From Larimichthys crocea (taxonomy: Eukaryota > Chordata > Actinopteri > Sciaenidae): 64,000 nucleotides of DNA. This document shows, piece after piece, positions 14,295 to 25,101 of this stretch (position 1 is the stretch's first letter; each line of letters starts with the position of its first letter). The translations under genes were made by a program, and so were the position numbers. Below the pieces are notes generated by a model. That model was not told the origin of the DNA and did no database searches. It worked only from the letters and a program-made list of their open reading frames with translations. The stretch spans positions 10,513,157-10,577,156 of the forward strand of contig NC_040018.1 of NCBI RefSeq assembly GCF_000972845.2. Direction: 5' to 3'.

Positions 14295-17200
14295 GGTTGG
14301 GTGTGCGCGTGTGCATATGTATGTACTGTGTGTGTACATACAGTATGTATGTGTGCATGTGGACAAGCTTGTGAGTGTGTGCGTGCGTCCTAGTAACACA
14401 GTTCCCAACAATCTCCCTCTGTCTCTCTCTCTCTCCCGTCCTTCTTTCCTCTTTTATCAGTCTGTGTTCTCCAATCACTATTCCCACTTGTGCCTCTCTG
14501 CAAACATGCTGTTCTACCCCTCGTTATTTCCTTCTCCTCAAAGAGACAAGGTCAAAGAGTCCCGTATAAGTACTTCAAACTCAATTCAAGTATGTTGTCT
14601 GAGTGGCTCTTTTCAACCCCTTTGTCAAACATTGCCTCATTAATGCCAGTTCCTTCCTCTGTGCTTAAACGTCGGCTGCAAATTTGATGTTATTTTTATC
14701 GGTTCCAGCTCGTGCATACACACACACACACACACTAACAGCTTATCTGTGTGCATGTAAACTACTCTTTTCCTTGCGTAAGGTGATATTTCATCCTTTC
14801 ATCCAAAAGAGGAGAATAGTGGAAACTGTAACTACTCCTCCTGTTAGTGGTGTTAACACCCGACCAAGCTCCTCAACAACCCCCGCTCCCTCCATCCCTC
14901 CCTCCACCCTCTCCTCCCCTCCCCTGTTACCCCGGCCTATCAGTGCGGAGCAGTGGTCTGTGAAGAAATTCCCAATATCTAAATTTACACACTGTATCAA
15001 TCTTGTTTAATAGACTGGAAAGCTTATAGCCGCCGTGGCAAGCCGGCAGAGAGGGCAGCAGTGATAAATTGTCGGTGTGCAGGCGACAGCCGCCCGTGAT
15101 GTATAATGAAATATTTATGATTTATCCCAGCTAATAAACTGAAATGAAGTGCGTGATGTATGGGAACAGATGGGCCCTCTATTGATGCTGAAGCGGAGGC
15201 AAGAGGGGGAAGAAGAGACGGGAAGATAGGTGGAGAGAAGGAAACAGGAGATGTGATGAGAGATGCTCCAGAGGTAGAGACAAAAAAATGGAGGGCACAG
15301 ATGAGACTAAAAAAAAAAATAGTTGTGTGTGTTTGGCTGACACCGGAGCGTGAGGAGCGGGAAAAGGTGGACGAAAATAAGATGGATAGAGTGATACGGG
15401 GTTGGAGCAGATAACAAATGAGATTAAATGATGGAGTAGAGCAGTGGTTCTCAACCTTTTTTTCCTTGGAGCCCCAACCACCACACACACCAGAAGAATA
15501 ACACATCAGGTGTGATGTTTTTGTTTGCTGATCTCGTTGCATTTCGCTTGGCTTCATGCTGTCATTAGCTAGCTTCTCCACACAAATGAATTCTGGCCGA
15601 GGCCTGTCCTTCAATGAAACTAAAGTTAAAGTTAAAACACTTTAGATATAGTTGTAGAGTCACCAGCGCTTTGATGTCTCTCATGTTTCATTCATAAAAT
15701 AGTGTTGATCTGACTGCAGGAAAACCAGGATGAGCTGATAAAACTGAGAGCACAGCTCACAGAGGTCAGGAGTTATGGCCTATTGAAAGTAGCCTGCTAT
15801 TTTCAAAGAATGAGGACAAAAAATATTTTCTATGCAGACTTTTGTGTAAAATATTAAGTTAGTGTTTTATTATGATTTTAGTTGGTTTAATTCAATGTGC
15901 AAATCTATTTTTAACAACCTCAGAGCAGACAAAGTCTCGCATACCCCATGTGATCTTTGGTAAGCCCTTAAGGGAAGCCTGGACCTCAGGGTGGGAACCA
16001 CTGAGAACAGACCGTTATCAAAATAAAATCCGTCCCATAAAATGCTTCATCATGATTCCAGGTAACACAGAGCCAGTGTTTATTTTATTGATTCCATATT
16101 TCAGGTGTAGACTCTTTTTTTTTTTTCCTTTCCTGCTGTAGTGTCAGCAAATGCACACAGCTGAACCAGGTGGAAATGTGCCGAGCAGGGCTGTACCCAG
16201 GATTTTAGAAAGTGCTGAGGTAATGAGTCCAAAGTCTCCCAGCACAACCATAGAAATAAAGGAATAGTTTAACAATTTCAGGAAACGCACTCATTCACTT
16301 TGAGAGTCTTACCACCAGCAACGGTTAACTTCGTTTAGCATAAAGACTGAAAACAGGGGGAGGGGGGCCTAGTCTGTCTCTGTGCAATAGTAACAAAAGC
16401 ACATTCATGCACATTATACCTTGTTTATTTAATCTTGGCTTGGAGCTCTAACTTTCTGAGGTTAGTGTAGGTTGCCTGAAAACCTCATGGTGACAACAAG
16501 ACTCCATAGTCAGTTTTCTCATCTAACTCAACAGTCAGTGTAAAAGTGCTCTGCAACATTTTTAGATTTTATATATTAATTTAACCATTGAAGCTCAAAG
16601 TCTCATCTCACTGCACAATGGTCTATATGCATATCCAAAGCATAGGTACTGATTTCTGGTAGAAAAATATAATATATAATTAATATATAATATATAGCTT
16701 CATTTAAATGCCTTTTAATTTATTGTTTGGTGTAAAAAAAAAATGGCGTGTATGTCTGAAGCAGGTCTATAACCAAAATTCTGCATCTATAAATAAATAA
16801 AATGTGCTGTTTATTGAGTCTAAAACTATACAAAAATAGTCTTTAAAACTTAAAATCTCTGTGGTAAGAATATAACCACAGCCACAGCCCCTATCCCTGA
16901 CCTATGCTGACCTCTCAGTCCACCACCTTCATTCAACCATCCAACCTTAACTACAGCATCCACTTAACCTCAGTGTGTCTCTCTCACACACACACACACT
17001 CACACTAACACACTTATATCTATTCCCTCTTCAGCCCCAGCTGTGGACGTACCACCTGTAATAATCCAAAAGGACACCTTCCTGTTCCTTCTTTTCTGCT
17101 CTGCGCTCCTTCCCTCCTCTGTCCATTTTTCTCCCCCCTCCGTCTCTCTCCACTCATCCATACTGACCCATTTCCTCTGCTCGTCATCCCCAGGCCCAGC

Positions 17201-20200
17201 TGAGCCCCTCATCCCAGATACTGTACCACATCCTCCCCCACACCTGTCCCCCAGACACCTACTTGTGTGTGTGTGTGTGTGTGTGTGTGTCTCGAGGATG
17301 ATGTGGGGGGATCTTAAACACTCATCCATCCACCGCTCTCTCTCTCTCAAACACATGCTCTCACACACATACACACCTTGTATTCAATTACGTTTACTTA
17401 ACCTACATTCCTCCTTGTGTCTAATAAAGCTGATATGAATTGTACTGATGTATGCTGTGGGGGGTTTTGTTCACTTTAATCTATTTTCACCCAGACTTTC
17501 TCACATAAACCCAAAAGTTCCTGCAAGCAAACATTCATAGCAATTATAGTAAATTAGGTTGTCACAGCTCAGAATATTCTTCAAGTAATGAAAGCAAATC
17601 CAAAAATTATGAAGAAATATTCATAAGTTCCTCATCAGTGTGTTTCTATAACAGTAAGTTGTCAAACTTTGGCACATTTGCACCTTAAATGGTACTTTTT
17701 GAGAGATTTTCACTCATTTCTAGCTAATGGATACCCCATTTCTATTGTGAGCAAGTTAGCAGGCTGACGTTATCATTTACCTCAAAGCACCGTTGTGTCT
17801 AACCACAGCCTCACAGAGCCACTAGCTGACACTCTTAATAAACACCAATAATTTTTTTTTCACTCAATCCATCCATTTTATAAACTACTCATAAACAAAC
17901 AATGTTCCATAAATCCTGTTTGGACCTTGACACTTCCTTGCTCCATGTGCACTGCCTCTTTCCCTGTATTGATGTGTCTTTTAGGAGACACAGTGATCTA
18001 TAAAGATGGTGCGTACTGGATCATGGGCCGCACAAGCGTTGACATCATCAAGAGTGGTGGCTACAAGATCAGTGCACTCGAGGTGGAGCGTCACCTACTG
18101 GCTCATCCAGACATCATAGGTAAGAGTCTGTAAGATGAAGGACAGCGAGGCATTTTTTATTGTTTTGTCTCTCTTCTGTCGGACATTGGATGTGAAATGA
18201 AATCAGTTTTGTGTAAACGCTACAGCCCTTTTTATGCCACATAAAATTCCCCAATTTAAGACAACGCAGCAGGACAATGATCATAAACTACAGATATGAC
18301 GGCTGTCCCTAAATCTCCCCTTAAATTAAGACTACAATTCTGACACCGTCCATCTAATGTGCATGTAAAACCCTCTAATTAAAGGTTAAACTTCTAATGC
18401 TCCAAGATTAAAGAGTTCTAGCAGATGAAACAACAGTGATTTTGTCTTTTTAACTCTACAGATGTGGCTGTGATCGGGGCTCCAGATGCCATTTGGGGTC
18501 AGAAAGTCACTGCAGTGGTGCAGCTGAAGAAGGGGCAGAGTATGAGCCTGCCAGAGTTGAAAACCTGGGCAAGGTACGGCGACTTTGAATTGAGATAATC
18601 TTTCCTTTGCAGACACTGCCTGTTAGCTACCTCTCTATGGAGATTGGATTTGTTTGAGTGTGTATGCTTGCTTTCAGAATGATGCTAAAAAATCATGCCA
18701 CAGTTTCATTCAGTTATAACTGTGCTGATATTCAGTATAACAGAACTACCACAAGTGTGATATTGATTTATTCAACATCACTGATCTAATCAAAGGTGGC
18801 GAGGGGTGAGTTCTTGAGTTGTTGAGATGACAAAGTCAATATAAAGTTTGTACTGAAATACAGTTTATCTTGTATAGAATACTATTGACATGTGACATCC
18901 TTTAGCTCGTGTTTCTAAAGTGATGAATTTACAGACATGTGAGGAGTATCATATTTCCTTCAGGAAGTTTGGTGTCATATTTTCTCCGAACAGTGCAGGG
19001 AACTTTAGTTTAATTCAAACTGCTAAAATATACATTTTTAAATGTTTTGTCAACACTATCGAAACATTAGGTAACTGCTAAAGTTTGAGGTTTGTCCAAC
19101 GTTGGCTGCTTTAAATTATTGGTTTGATCAATAGTTTAATAATGTGTGTATTGATTACTGATGGTGGATGATCAGCTCAACCTATTCAGTTTCTAACTGT
19201 TGCATAAAGCCGATTATTAATTGACCTCTCTCTGCATGGTACTGTGTTTTTTCCTCTGTGGCGGGTCGGTTACAGAGTTAGCAGGCAGCAACAGATGATG
19301 TTTTTTTGTGCAGAGGCACTAAAGAAGGAGAGATGCTGGCATACACAGGAGGAGTACAAACCTGCATCCTTCAGTCTAAGGTTGTGTGCAGATAAACAAC
19401 AGCACACCATTAAAAAAACACAGCCCGTTCATTAGTGTCTGGCAACAGATATGCACGGTTCCCCAGCGAAGAAGTTGAACCTGGCTGCAAAACATTTGCC
19501 AATTAAATACATGCAAGTTCACATTCCTGGTAAAGGCAGAGTTTGTTATTACTTTGGCATTGCAATGTGAACATTATAAGTTCTGTTTACTTTGCAGTTG
19601 TCACGATGGATAAAATCATTTTCTTTTCAGAATTGTAAAATCTTTTCTCATAGTTAACTTTGCGGCAGCAGGTGGAACAACTTTTCAGCAGCAAGCAACA
19701 ACCAATCCACCATCCTTAATTTGCTAAATAGGAACACAATATCCCATTATTGCAAAGGAGTGCTGACCCCGCCTTGGTTAAATCTTATTGCGTTGATTCA
19801 AGAAGCTCTTTGTCAGTCCTGTGGTAAACAAATGAAGGTTCCCAATGCAGAAGTTCAGCACACACACATATCCCCCGCGACCGACCCAGAAGTCCTCAGA
19901 TCAATATGAAGGGATGTGAGAGGAAGAGAGGCTAGAGATGGACTAATGAGGAGAGCTGAAGGGAAGACAGGAGATGAAAAAGAGGATGATGTGGAGAAAG
20001 AGAACAAACGATTGTTAAGGAGGGCTTCGTCTTAGACGTAAACAGTTTTTTTTTGTTTTTTTCTTCCCTTTTTAAATGTCAGTGGAGTTTATTTTGTCTA
20101 TCGCAGACGGTTTGTGGTGACATGCAGCCCTTTGCTTCGGACTGATTGAAGCTTCTTTTTTTTTTTTTTTTTACTCACCCTCTACACAGAATTTTGTCTC

Positions 20201-21444
20201 ACTCGTTTGTCCACCTTTTCTCCACTTTCCCACCATCTGTTTTTTGTCTGTCTCTCTATAATTTATTCATATCTCTGAATTCTGTATGAATGCATTTACT
20301 GTTGTGTGTGTGAGTGTGTGTCAGGGCTGTAGGCTCCATATGGTGTGGAGGTGTTAGATCCTACTGCTGTGGCCTGCTGGTACAGCATGGCGGATTACTA
20401 CGGCTGTGTGTGACCCAGGTTACACTTATGCACGCACACACACACACATACACACACAGTGTTTGCAGCCAGGGGTGCTGCCAGCAGACAGGCAGTGCCA
20501 GCACACGAGCCCACCGCTGAGGCCAGGGTGTAGGGGGGAGAGAGAAGGAGATAAAATGAGACATAAACAAGTAGATGGATGCTCACTCTTCAGTGCCCTG
20601 GCTTCAGCTGTCAGTCTGAATCTCTATCACACCCTCTGCGCCCCCACACTGCCTTTAACACACACACAAACTCATGCACACACACACACACATGCCCCGG
20701 AGAAATTGGTGACACAAGCAAGCCCCATTACAGAGACACACTGTATGTACGCACATATACTCCCTCACACTTTACTCACTGAGTCAGAGAGATGGAGAGA
20801 CGGAGACATCTGCTGAAAGGAGTGTTTGATGGCAGCGGTATGAGTCATTATGCTCACTCGCACCACACAGGAACACACACACACACACACATGCTTAGAC
20901 TCAGGCACAAACAAACAAACAAACTAGGTTAGAAGATAATAGAAAAGCTCCAGGCTTCAAGACTTGACGTAACAGCCATGCACTCAAAACGGAAAAAATA
21001 AAACACTTTTAATTATCCCAGCCTTCTGTTTTTCCTTTTATTATTTGTTTTGTTTTTTTTATTTCATCTCACAGTGATTATATTGTTTTGTACGAAGGGA
21101 ATTGTCTGTGTCTGGAAGGCGAATGGTGGATATTAGAGAGGAGAGCTGCAGAGTGTATGAAGGACATTTCTCTCCTTATCTCCGCTACTCTGCCACAGGG
21201 CTAGCCTTTGTTTTGCAATCGTTTTCTGCTTTTGTTTTCTTTTTTTGTCATTGCACATGTGTGTGTGCGCATATTCCAATCCATGTGTGCACAATGGTCA
21301 GTGCTGTGTGTGTGTGTGTCCTATTGCAGGGAGCACATGGCGTCCTACACCATCCCCACAGGCCTGGTGCTGGTGGAGGAGATGCCAAGGAATCAGATGG
21401 GCAAGGTCAACAAGAAGGACCTCGTGCGACTCTTCTTCCCATGA
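2537..21444 (+). CDS. acsf3: ACSF3, mitochondrial malonyl/methylmalonyl-CoA synthetase, 3' half (gene partial at its 5' end)
   Basis: Five exons (2537-2634, 3001-3127, 17985-18119, 18462-18573, 21330-21444) join in phase to 587 bp, giving a split Gly plus 194 residues and a TGA stop. The product has the C-terminal part of an ANL-superfamily acyl-CoA synthetase. Visible motifs are [12 protein letters not shown], then GWFKTGD (A7-like) split by an intron, then [14 protein letters not shown] at the hinge to the C-terminal domain, and [11 protein letters not shown] carrying the catalytic lysine (A10-like). The sequence resembles human ACSF3 closely as I remember it, including the exon boundary before the VG-PLP-VEVRIV segment. 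ACSF3 activates malonate and methylmalonate to CoA thioesters in the mitochondrial matrix, and human loss causes combined malonic and methylmalonic aciduria. About 380 N-terminal residues, with the targeting peptide and the AMP-binding P-loop, must lie upstream of the window. No frameshift or stop is seen in these exons. Confidence 0.95.
2915..2965 (+). repeat. Fragment of common teleost interspersed repeat
   Basis: The text CCATCCATCCATTCATTTTC, followed by TGTAACCGCTTATCCTCGTC, is the start of a very common fish repeat that usually goes on to a 'gctggagcc...ggtacaccctggac' body. A related start lies at 43886-43966 and a related body at 26706-26945. Family assignment is from memory. Confidence 0.55.
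3001..3127 (+). CDS. acsf3: ACSF3 exon with A7-like motif
   Basis: The acceptor is TATATCGCAG and the donor is ACAG|GTACC. It encodes [20 protein letters not shown] through DDGWFKT plus the first base of the next Gly. The (W)FKTGD motif, which binds the ATP ribose in this family, is completed by the exon at 17985. A short interspersed-repeat fragment ends about 35 bp upstream of the acceptor. Confidence 0.95.
3409..3459 (+). repeat. (GT)n microsatellite
   Basis: An uninterrupted GT run of about 51 bp. A second run, (TG)14, lies at 3621-3648. Confidence 0.95.
4252..4293 (+). repeat. (CA)n microsatellite, slightly interrupted
   Basis: A CA-repeat tract with two ATACA interruptions. It produces spurious Thr-His reading frames on both strands. 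Confidence 0.9.
6868..7026 (+). repeat. tRNA-derived SINE
   Basis: The head resembles a tRNA, with GGTAGCTCATCTGGCAGAG (A-box-like) and GGTTAGATTC at 6931-6940 (B-box-like). The body reads CCTGTGGCCCTTTGCTTCAT and the tail AATAAAGGCACAAAAG. This matches a common fish SINE arrangement. Not a functional tRNA gene: the cloverleaf cannot be completed and the B box is diverged. Confidence 0.7.
7031..8520 (+). mobile_element. Degenerate Tc1/mariner-superfamily transposon
   Basis: The left end at a TA starts TACACTGCTTTAAAAAATTA, a terminal-repeat form typical of fish Tc1-like elements. It is followed by a leader and a broken transposase gene (7322-8295). No matching right terminal repeat is visible. 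The sequence runs into an AT-rich tract at about 8525, so the right boundary is approximate. The element begins right at the 3' tail of the SINE at 6868-7026. Confidence 0.75.
7322..8295 (+). pseudogene. Tc1-like transposase pseudogene
   Basis: Pieces of one transposase lie in successive frames. 7322-7585 reads [17 protein letters not shown] and onward, with helix-turn-helix character ([19 protein letters not shown]). 7602-7760 reads [19 protein letters not shown]. About 7755-7955 reads [12 protein letters not shown], then [12 protein letters not shown], supplying the first catalytic Asp. 7960-8295 reads [15 protein letters not shown] with the second Asp at 8025-8027, then TDLNPID with an acidic residue at 8130-8132. 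Thirty-four residues separate these last two acids, the spacing of the DD34E/D class. Here the third residue is Asp where Tc1 elements usually have Glu. At least three frameshifts and an in-frame TGA (8097-8099), probably replacing a Trp codon, make it non-functional. Confidence 0.85.
8525..8600. repeat. AT-rich palindromic (TA)n tract
   Basis: About 75 bp of almost pure TA repeat with internal AGTA and ATATCTA interruptions. It reads nearly the same on both strands and could form a hairpin. It sits where the right end of the Tc1-like element should be. Confidence 0.85.
10035..10072 (+). repeat. (GGAC)n tetranucleotide microsatellite
   Basis: About eight GGAC units with a GGAT start and a GACA variant near the end. 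Confidence 0.9.
11655..11754 (+). repeat. Fragment of MITE ending in a CACCACTG-type terminus
   Basis: The text CAGTACTTGAGTAAATGTAC followed by a terminus TTTCACCACTG resembles the right end of the CAGTGGTGGAA-bounded MITE at 45224-45569. Only this end is recognisable. Confidence 0.45.
13270..13488 (+). repeat. Widespread teleost non-autonomous DNA repeat
   Basis: The order GCCGAAAATGTCAGAAAAAG, then GTTTCCCAAAGTTCAAGATG, then ATATTCAGTTTACTGTCAT, and an end in TTTGCAGCTC matches an interspersed repeat common in fish genomes. Another diverged part of this family lies at 28437-28660. Family recognition is from memory. Confidence 0.5.
14263..14294 (+). repeat. (GT)n microsatellite
   Basis: A GT run following a T-rich start, embedded in further TG-rich sequence to about 14390. 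Confidence 0.85.
15442..16003 (+). mobile_element. hAT-like MITE (562 bp)
   Basis: It starts CAGTGGTTCTCAACCTTTTT and ends GTGGGAACCACTG, so the ends form an inverted repeat (CAGTGGTTC / GAACCACTG apart from one base). The CAGTGGTTCTCAA start is typical of non-autonomous hAT-superfamily elements. No transposase reading frame is present. No clean 8-bp target duplication was found, so the copy is probably old. Confidence 0.6.
16256..16440 (+). repeat. Interspersed repeat fragment
   Basis: The pieces GGAATAGTTTAACAATTTCA, TTAGCATAAAGACTGAAAAC and GTCTGTCTCTGTGCAATAG, in this order, match a common fish repeat. A weaker relative is at about 24480-24580. Recognition is by memory only. Confidence 0.45.
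17985..18119 (+). CDS. acsf3: ACSF3 exon with hinge motif
   Basis: The acceptor is GTCTTTTAG and the donor is ATAG|GTAAG. It encodes [18 protein letters not shown], then [17 protein letters not shown], then [10 protein letters not shown]. The D-x-x-K-x-x-G-x-K pattern is the hinge signature of acyl-CoA synthetases. Phase is 2 in and 1 out, matching both neighbours. Confidence 0.95.
18462..18573 (+). CDS. acsf3: ACSF3 exon, C-terminal domain
   Basis: The acceptor is CTCTACAG and the donor is GCAAG|GTACGG. It encodes (D)[19 protein letters not shown], then [17 protein letters not shown]. This is the start of the mobile C-terminal domain, whose V-A-V-I-G-P-D-x-x-W-G-Q pattern is typical of the family. 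Confidence 0.95.
18574..21329 (+). other. Last ACSF3 intron
   Basis: A 2.8-kb intron with poly(T) runs near 20050 and 20155 and several short CA tracts (20437-20458, 20678-20691, 20875-20890). No exon or RNA gene was seen. Confidence 0.6.
21330..21444 (+). CDS. acsf3: ACSF3 terminal coding exon and stop
   Basis: The exon follows acceptor CTATTGCAG, a (TG)n run lying just upstream. It encodes (R)[18 protein letters not shown], then [19 protein letters not shown], and stops at TGA 21442-21444. The Lys in NQMGK is the conserved lysine needed for acyl-adenylate formation. Confidence 0.95.
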
Positions 21445-22315
21445 CTGGACCGCATTGATATGTATGACGGCACTCAGGTTCCTGGTTCAAGAAGTGCAGG
21501 TGTAGTTTCCTGGCTGCTCCTTACATTAGACAAACATCACAGACAAGTGTACAGAGTACAAAAGTACACAAAGTAATGGATGAACACCTCCCATCACAAA
21601 CACTGCTGCAGAGGAACTCCTGTTTCACTGAATTTCAGTTATGTCAAGGATTGTTCAACAGTTCCTGTCAGATATGTCATTTTCTGAGGCAACAGAGCTA
21701 AAAAAGTGTTAAAACCAACCAACGTGGATGTGACAGGAATACAATATATAGGAAACTGTCATGTACAGTTAATTGGTATGAACCTAACATGACCCACTTT
21801 TGTAGGGTTTGTAATTGTAGCAGTGTCCCAGTTCCATGCTGCAAACCGTTTGAATTTTAAACTGGTCTATACTGTAGTATGTTGCATGTACACACTGGAA
21901 ACACGACGAAGGTGAGAATTCTCAAAACGGTCAGTGTGCAAACTAAAAACAACTAAAAACAGTGTTGACCTACAGTGTACTCCAAATGAAGAAGCTGCTC
22001 ACTGCTGCAGACAAAATCCATGGCAGGGTGGCATGAGGACAGCTCTCTCTTTGCTGTTTGTGAAGTTTATTTGACTGTGGTGCTTCTGGTTCGGTATACT
22101 AACTGCAAAGACAGTGTACAATGAGGAATAATATGTAGTACATGCAAAATCAGTAACTGGGACAAAGCATATGTGATATAGTGACTCTAAAGTCAGTATC
22201 CTTTATGAAGTCTTCAATCTGCCTTACTGAGATGGGAACAGCTACTTTAATCTTTGGTTCTTGATGCTGGTATCATGAACAGGACACTCCAATAAAAATA
22301 CTGAAACACAGCGGT
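21445..22315 (+). other. acsf3: Probable ACSF3 3' UTR with poly(A) signal
   Basis: This is non-coding sequence directly after the ACSF3 stop. A canonical AATAAA lies at 22291-22296 and a second at 22432-22437. Which one is used cannot be told from sequence alone, so the 3' end given is an estimate about 20 bp past the first signal. Confidence 0.5.
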
Positions 22316-23288
22316 ACCTACTGACAAAGAGTGCTTTGATTGCTCTTATTGGTATATTCTGAGGTTTTTAATGGGAACAATGTTGATGTTGGTGGTCAAG
22401 AATCATGTTAATTAACACCTACACTAAATCAAATAAAACACAATATGCTGGAAGAACAGGAGACATGATGAACTTTGAAATATGATCAGTGAGAAAACAC
22501 TGTTATTAGGTTCTTAGCATTGTACACACACTGATGCACTTGAAAAATTAGAACATGTTTATCTGAATATTAAAAAAGTTTTATCAAATTTGAATTAAAA
22601 AATGTTTTGGAGTTGTTTTTTGTTTACTTTGCTGCTTTCTCATAAAGTGTTGTTTCACTGGTTTTCTCTGTGTGTGCGTTTGTGTGTGTGTGTCTGTGCA
22701 GCTGTGGTTACACAGGTGTGATGAGAGCCTGAAGGCGGATTCTCTAGCAAGGTACAACACCACAGCTGGATGCCCCACACTCCATCTGACTTACCCCCTC
22801 GCTCCGCTCGCTCTTCTCACCTCTCATCCTTTCTCCGTCTCCATTTCTCCAGCACTGCTACCTCTTCTGTCTTCATCACAAGTCAAAACAGATTGCAGTG
22901 GCACCGGGACCAACTTGACTGTGAGACTTCTTTTGAATGAGCCCTGGCGTGCTGCCAGAATAGGCAAGAGAGTGTGTGAAGAGATGAAAGAAAAGGCACA
23001 GGGAGGAGGCGAAAAAAATATAAAGCAGGGCTGTCTGAGAGATTGGAGCCTTAACAAGAGCTGGCTAGAGAGCGCTGATAGAAGAGAGGGTGACAGAAAT
23101 GAGGATGTATTAAAAAAAAAAAAGGGTTCTGAACAAGTGATATGTAAAGAATTTGGAGCTGAATAAGAAGCATAAAGAGAGGAGGAGGCACTGAGATACA
23201 GTTGAGATAAACAGTCGTGATGAACAGCCAGAGAACTGAAGATGGAAAGAAACACAAGTGCAACCCCCAGCCGATACAACCTCCTGTC

Positions 23289-23319
<31 letters not shown>

Positions 23320-24783
23320 GTCCGCCCACAGTCACCAGAGACCTGATTAAGAGAGCAGAGCTATCGATCTGTGGGCTGGCAGGCCAGGATGGATGAGCAG
23401 GCAGGGCTGCAGGAGCACCAGAGGACAGCTTCAGTGCCCCCAAATCCCCTCGCCGCCCCACCCAACCACCCACACCAGAGCTGGGAGTCGGCCAGGGCCA
23501 CGGGCAGGAAGGCTTGGGCTGCCACACCGAGGCTGCAGCTCGCAGCAGAGGGTCAGAATCAAAACTGAACAATATATAGCTGGTGTGCAGTGATAGATAC
23601 ACTCTACTGTACGTGTGTGTGTGTGTGTGTGTGTGTGTTTTTAGGGGGGTACTCAGGATGGGTTCCAGTGCCTTCCCTGGTGCACACATGGGGGAGGGAA
23701 AGATGTTGGATATTCCCTGGACTCGAGCTGATGGAGTACTCGTGCCCTTGAACTACATCCACCTCCCTCTCTCTCTCTCTCTCTCTCTCAAACACACACA
23801 CATTCAAACACTCCCTGCCTGTGTTTGCTGGAGCGTGGTGGGAAGAGGTTGTCTGCAGATGGCTGCTTATTGGGCCCCAGGGTCCTGGAGGGTGGGTTAT
23901 GGGGGACACCGGTGAGGTTGTTTATGTGTTGGAGACACATGGAGAGTTTGGGTAAAATGGCAAAGGTTCAAAAGAAGCAGGTGATGTTAAAACGAGATGA
24001 CGGGAGAGTTCATGTCATGTTGTTCGGTGTCTTTTGACTTTGTCACAGTTTCATTTTGAAACGTGAGCCGGCATGCGAGATCATATTTCATTTTGCTTCC
24101 TATTGAGACGATGGACACATTAGCTGATAACAGGAAGCAGCTGGCATCACGAGCTAACAAAGAATTGAAACAGTATTACATTTCAAACAGATTTTTTATT
24201 ACATCAAGCACTCTGATTGAATGACAGTTCATTCAATCAGTGATTCATTTTCTCTACCCACTTTTCAGAATTGTATCCCAGCGTACACCTGGTTGAAGGC
24301 AGACAGAAATTCTCGATTGCAACTTCGTCACAGAGACCTCTGGGCAGTCCATGAAGTTGTTATAGACAGAACAAAGGACACAAGGACAGGTATGAAGCAA
24401 AAATAAGAATGATGCGATTAAAGCGAGTAAAGAAAAAGTTACAAAATGCTTCAGAATGAAATCTATGAAAGAACAACTTAACACCAGCTGACCTCAAACT
24501 CTTTGAGTCACGGCCAAGACACAGTTATCTTAGCTCAGCATGAAAACTGAAAACAGATAGCCTGGAGTCTTGACGTCACTGTGAGCCCTCCATCCATTAA
24601 ACTACAACATGTCGTTTTAACGTTTCATTTACACATTAAACATACCCAATGTGAGATGTTAATTAGTGTGCATTAGAGATGCCAATAGGCAGATTTTGTT
24701 AAACTAAGCTACCCGGCTACTTCATATTTACTGGCTACACATGGTGGTATAAGTGTTCTCATGGTACCCATTAGCAAGAAGCA

Positions 24784-25101
24784 CTGGCGGCTGTGGCTCA
24801 CAGGCAGAGCGGGTCGTCCACTAATCAGTTGATCGGCGGTTCGATCCCTGGCTCCTGCGGTCTGCATGTCAAAGTGTCCTTGGGCAAGACACTGAACCCC
24901 AAATTGCTCCCGAAGGCTGTGCCATCGGTGTATGAATGCTTAGATCCGCAAACTGATGAGCAGTTGGCACCTTGCATGGTAGCCAATGCCATCAGTGTAT
25001 GAATGTGTGTGAATGGGGTGAATGAGATATGTAGTGTAGAGCGCTTTGAGTGGTCGGAAGACTAGAAAGGCGCTATATAAGTACAGTCCATTTGCCATTT
25101 A
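24784..25101 (+). repeat. tRNA-derived teleost SINE, nearly complete
   Basis: The head GGCTGTGGCTCACAGGCAGA is A-box-like and GGTTCGATCCC at 24838-24848 is a perfect-looking B box, so this end derives from a tRNA. The body includes GTGTCCTTGGGCAAGACACT, then ACCCCAAATTGCTCCCG. The tail reads GAGCGCTTTGAGTGGTC, then AAAGGCGCTATATAAG. This body is very frequent in teleost genomes. A decayed relative is at 56607-56752. No clear target-site duplication was seen. Confidence 0.8.

Larger units (their letters stand above)
3128..17984 (+). other. ACSF3 14.9-kb intron
   Basis: The long intron between the two exons that share the FKTG|D codon. It carries microsatellites, a SINE (6868-7026), a dead Tc1-like transposon (7031-8520), an AT-rich palindromic tract (8525-8600), a MITE (15442-16003) and further interspersed repeats (13270-13488, 16256-16440). 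Stretches 3650-6860, 8700-11600 and 11800-13200 show no gene-like feature apart from simple repeats. Confidence 0.7.

Noticed and set aside
23051..23689. 212-codon frame on the - strand
   Set aside because: Built from CA-repeat and pyrimidine-tract translations at both ends, with no recognisable domain.
24838..24848. B-box GGTTCGATCCC as a tRNA gene
   Set aside because: It is the tRNA-like head of a SINE. The sequence continues into a SINE body and does not close a cloverleaf.
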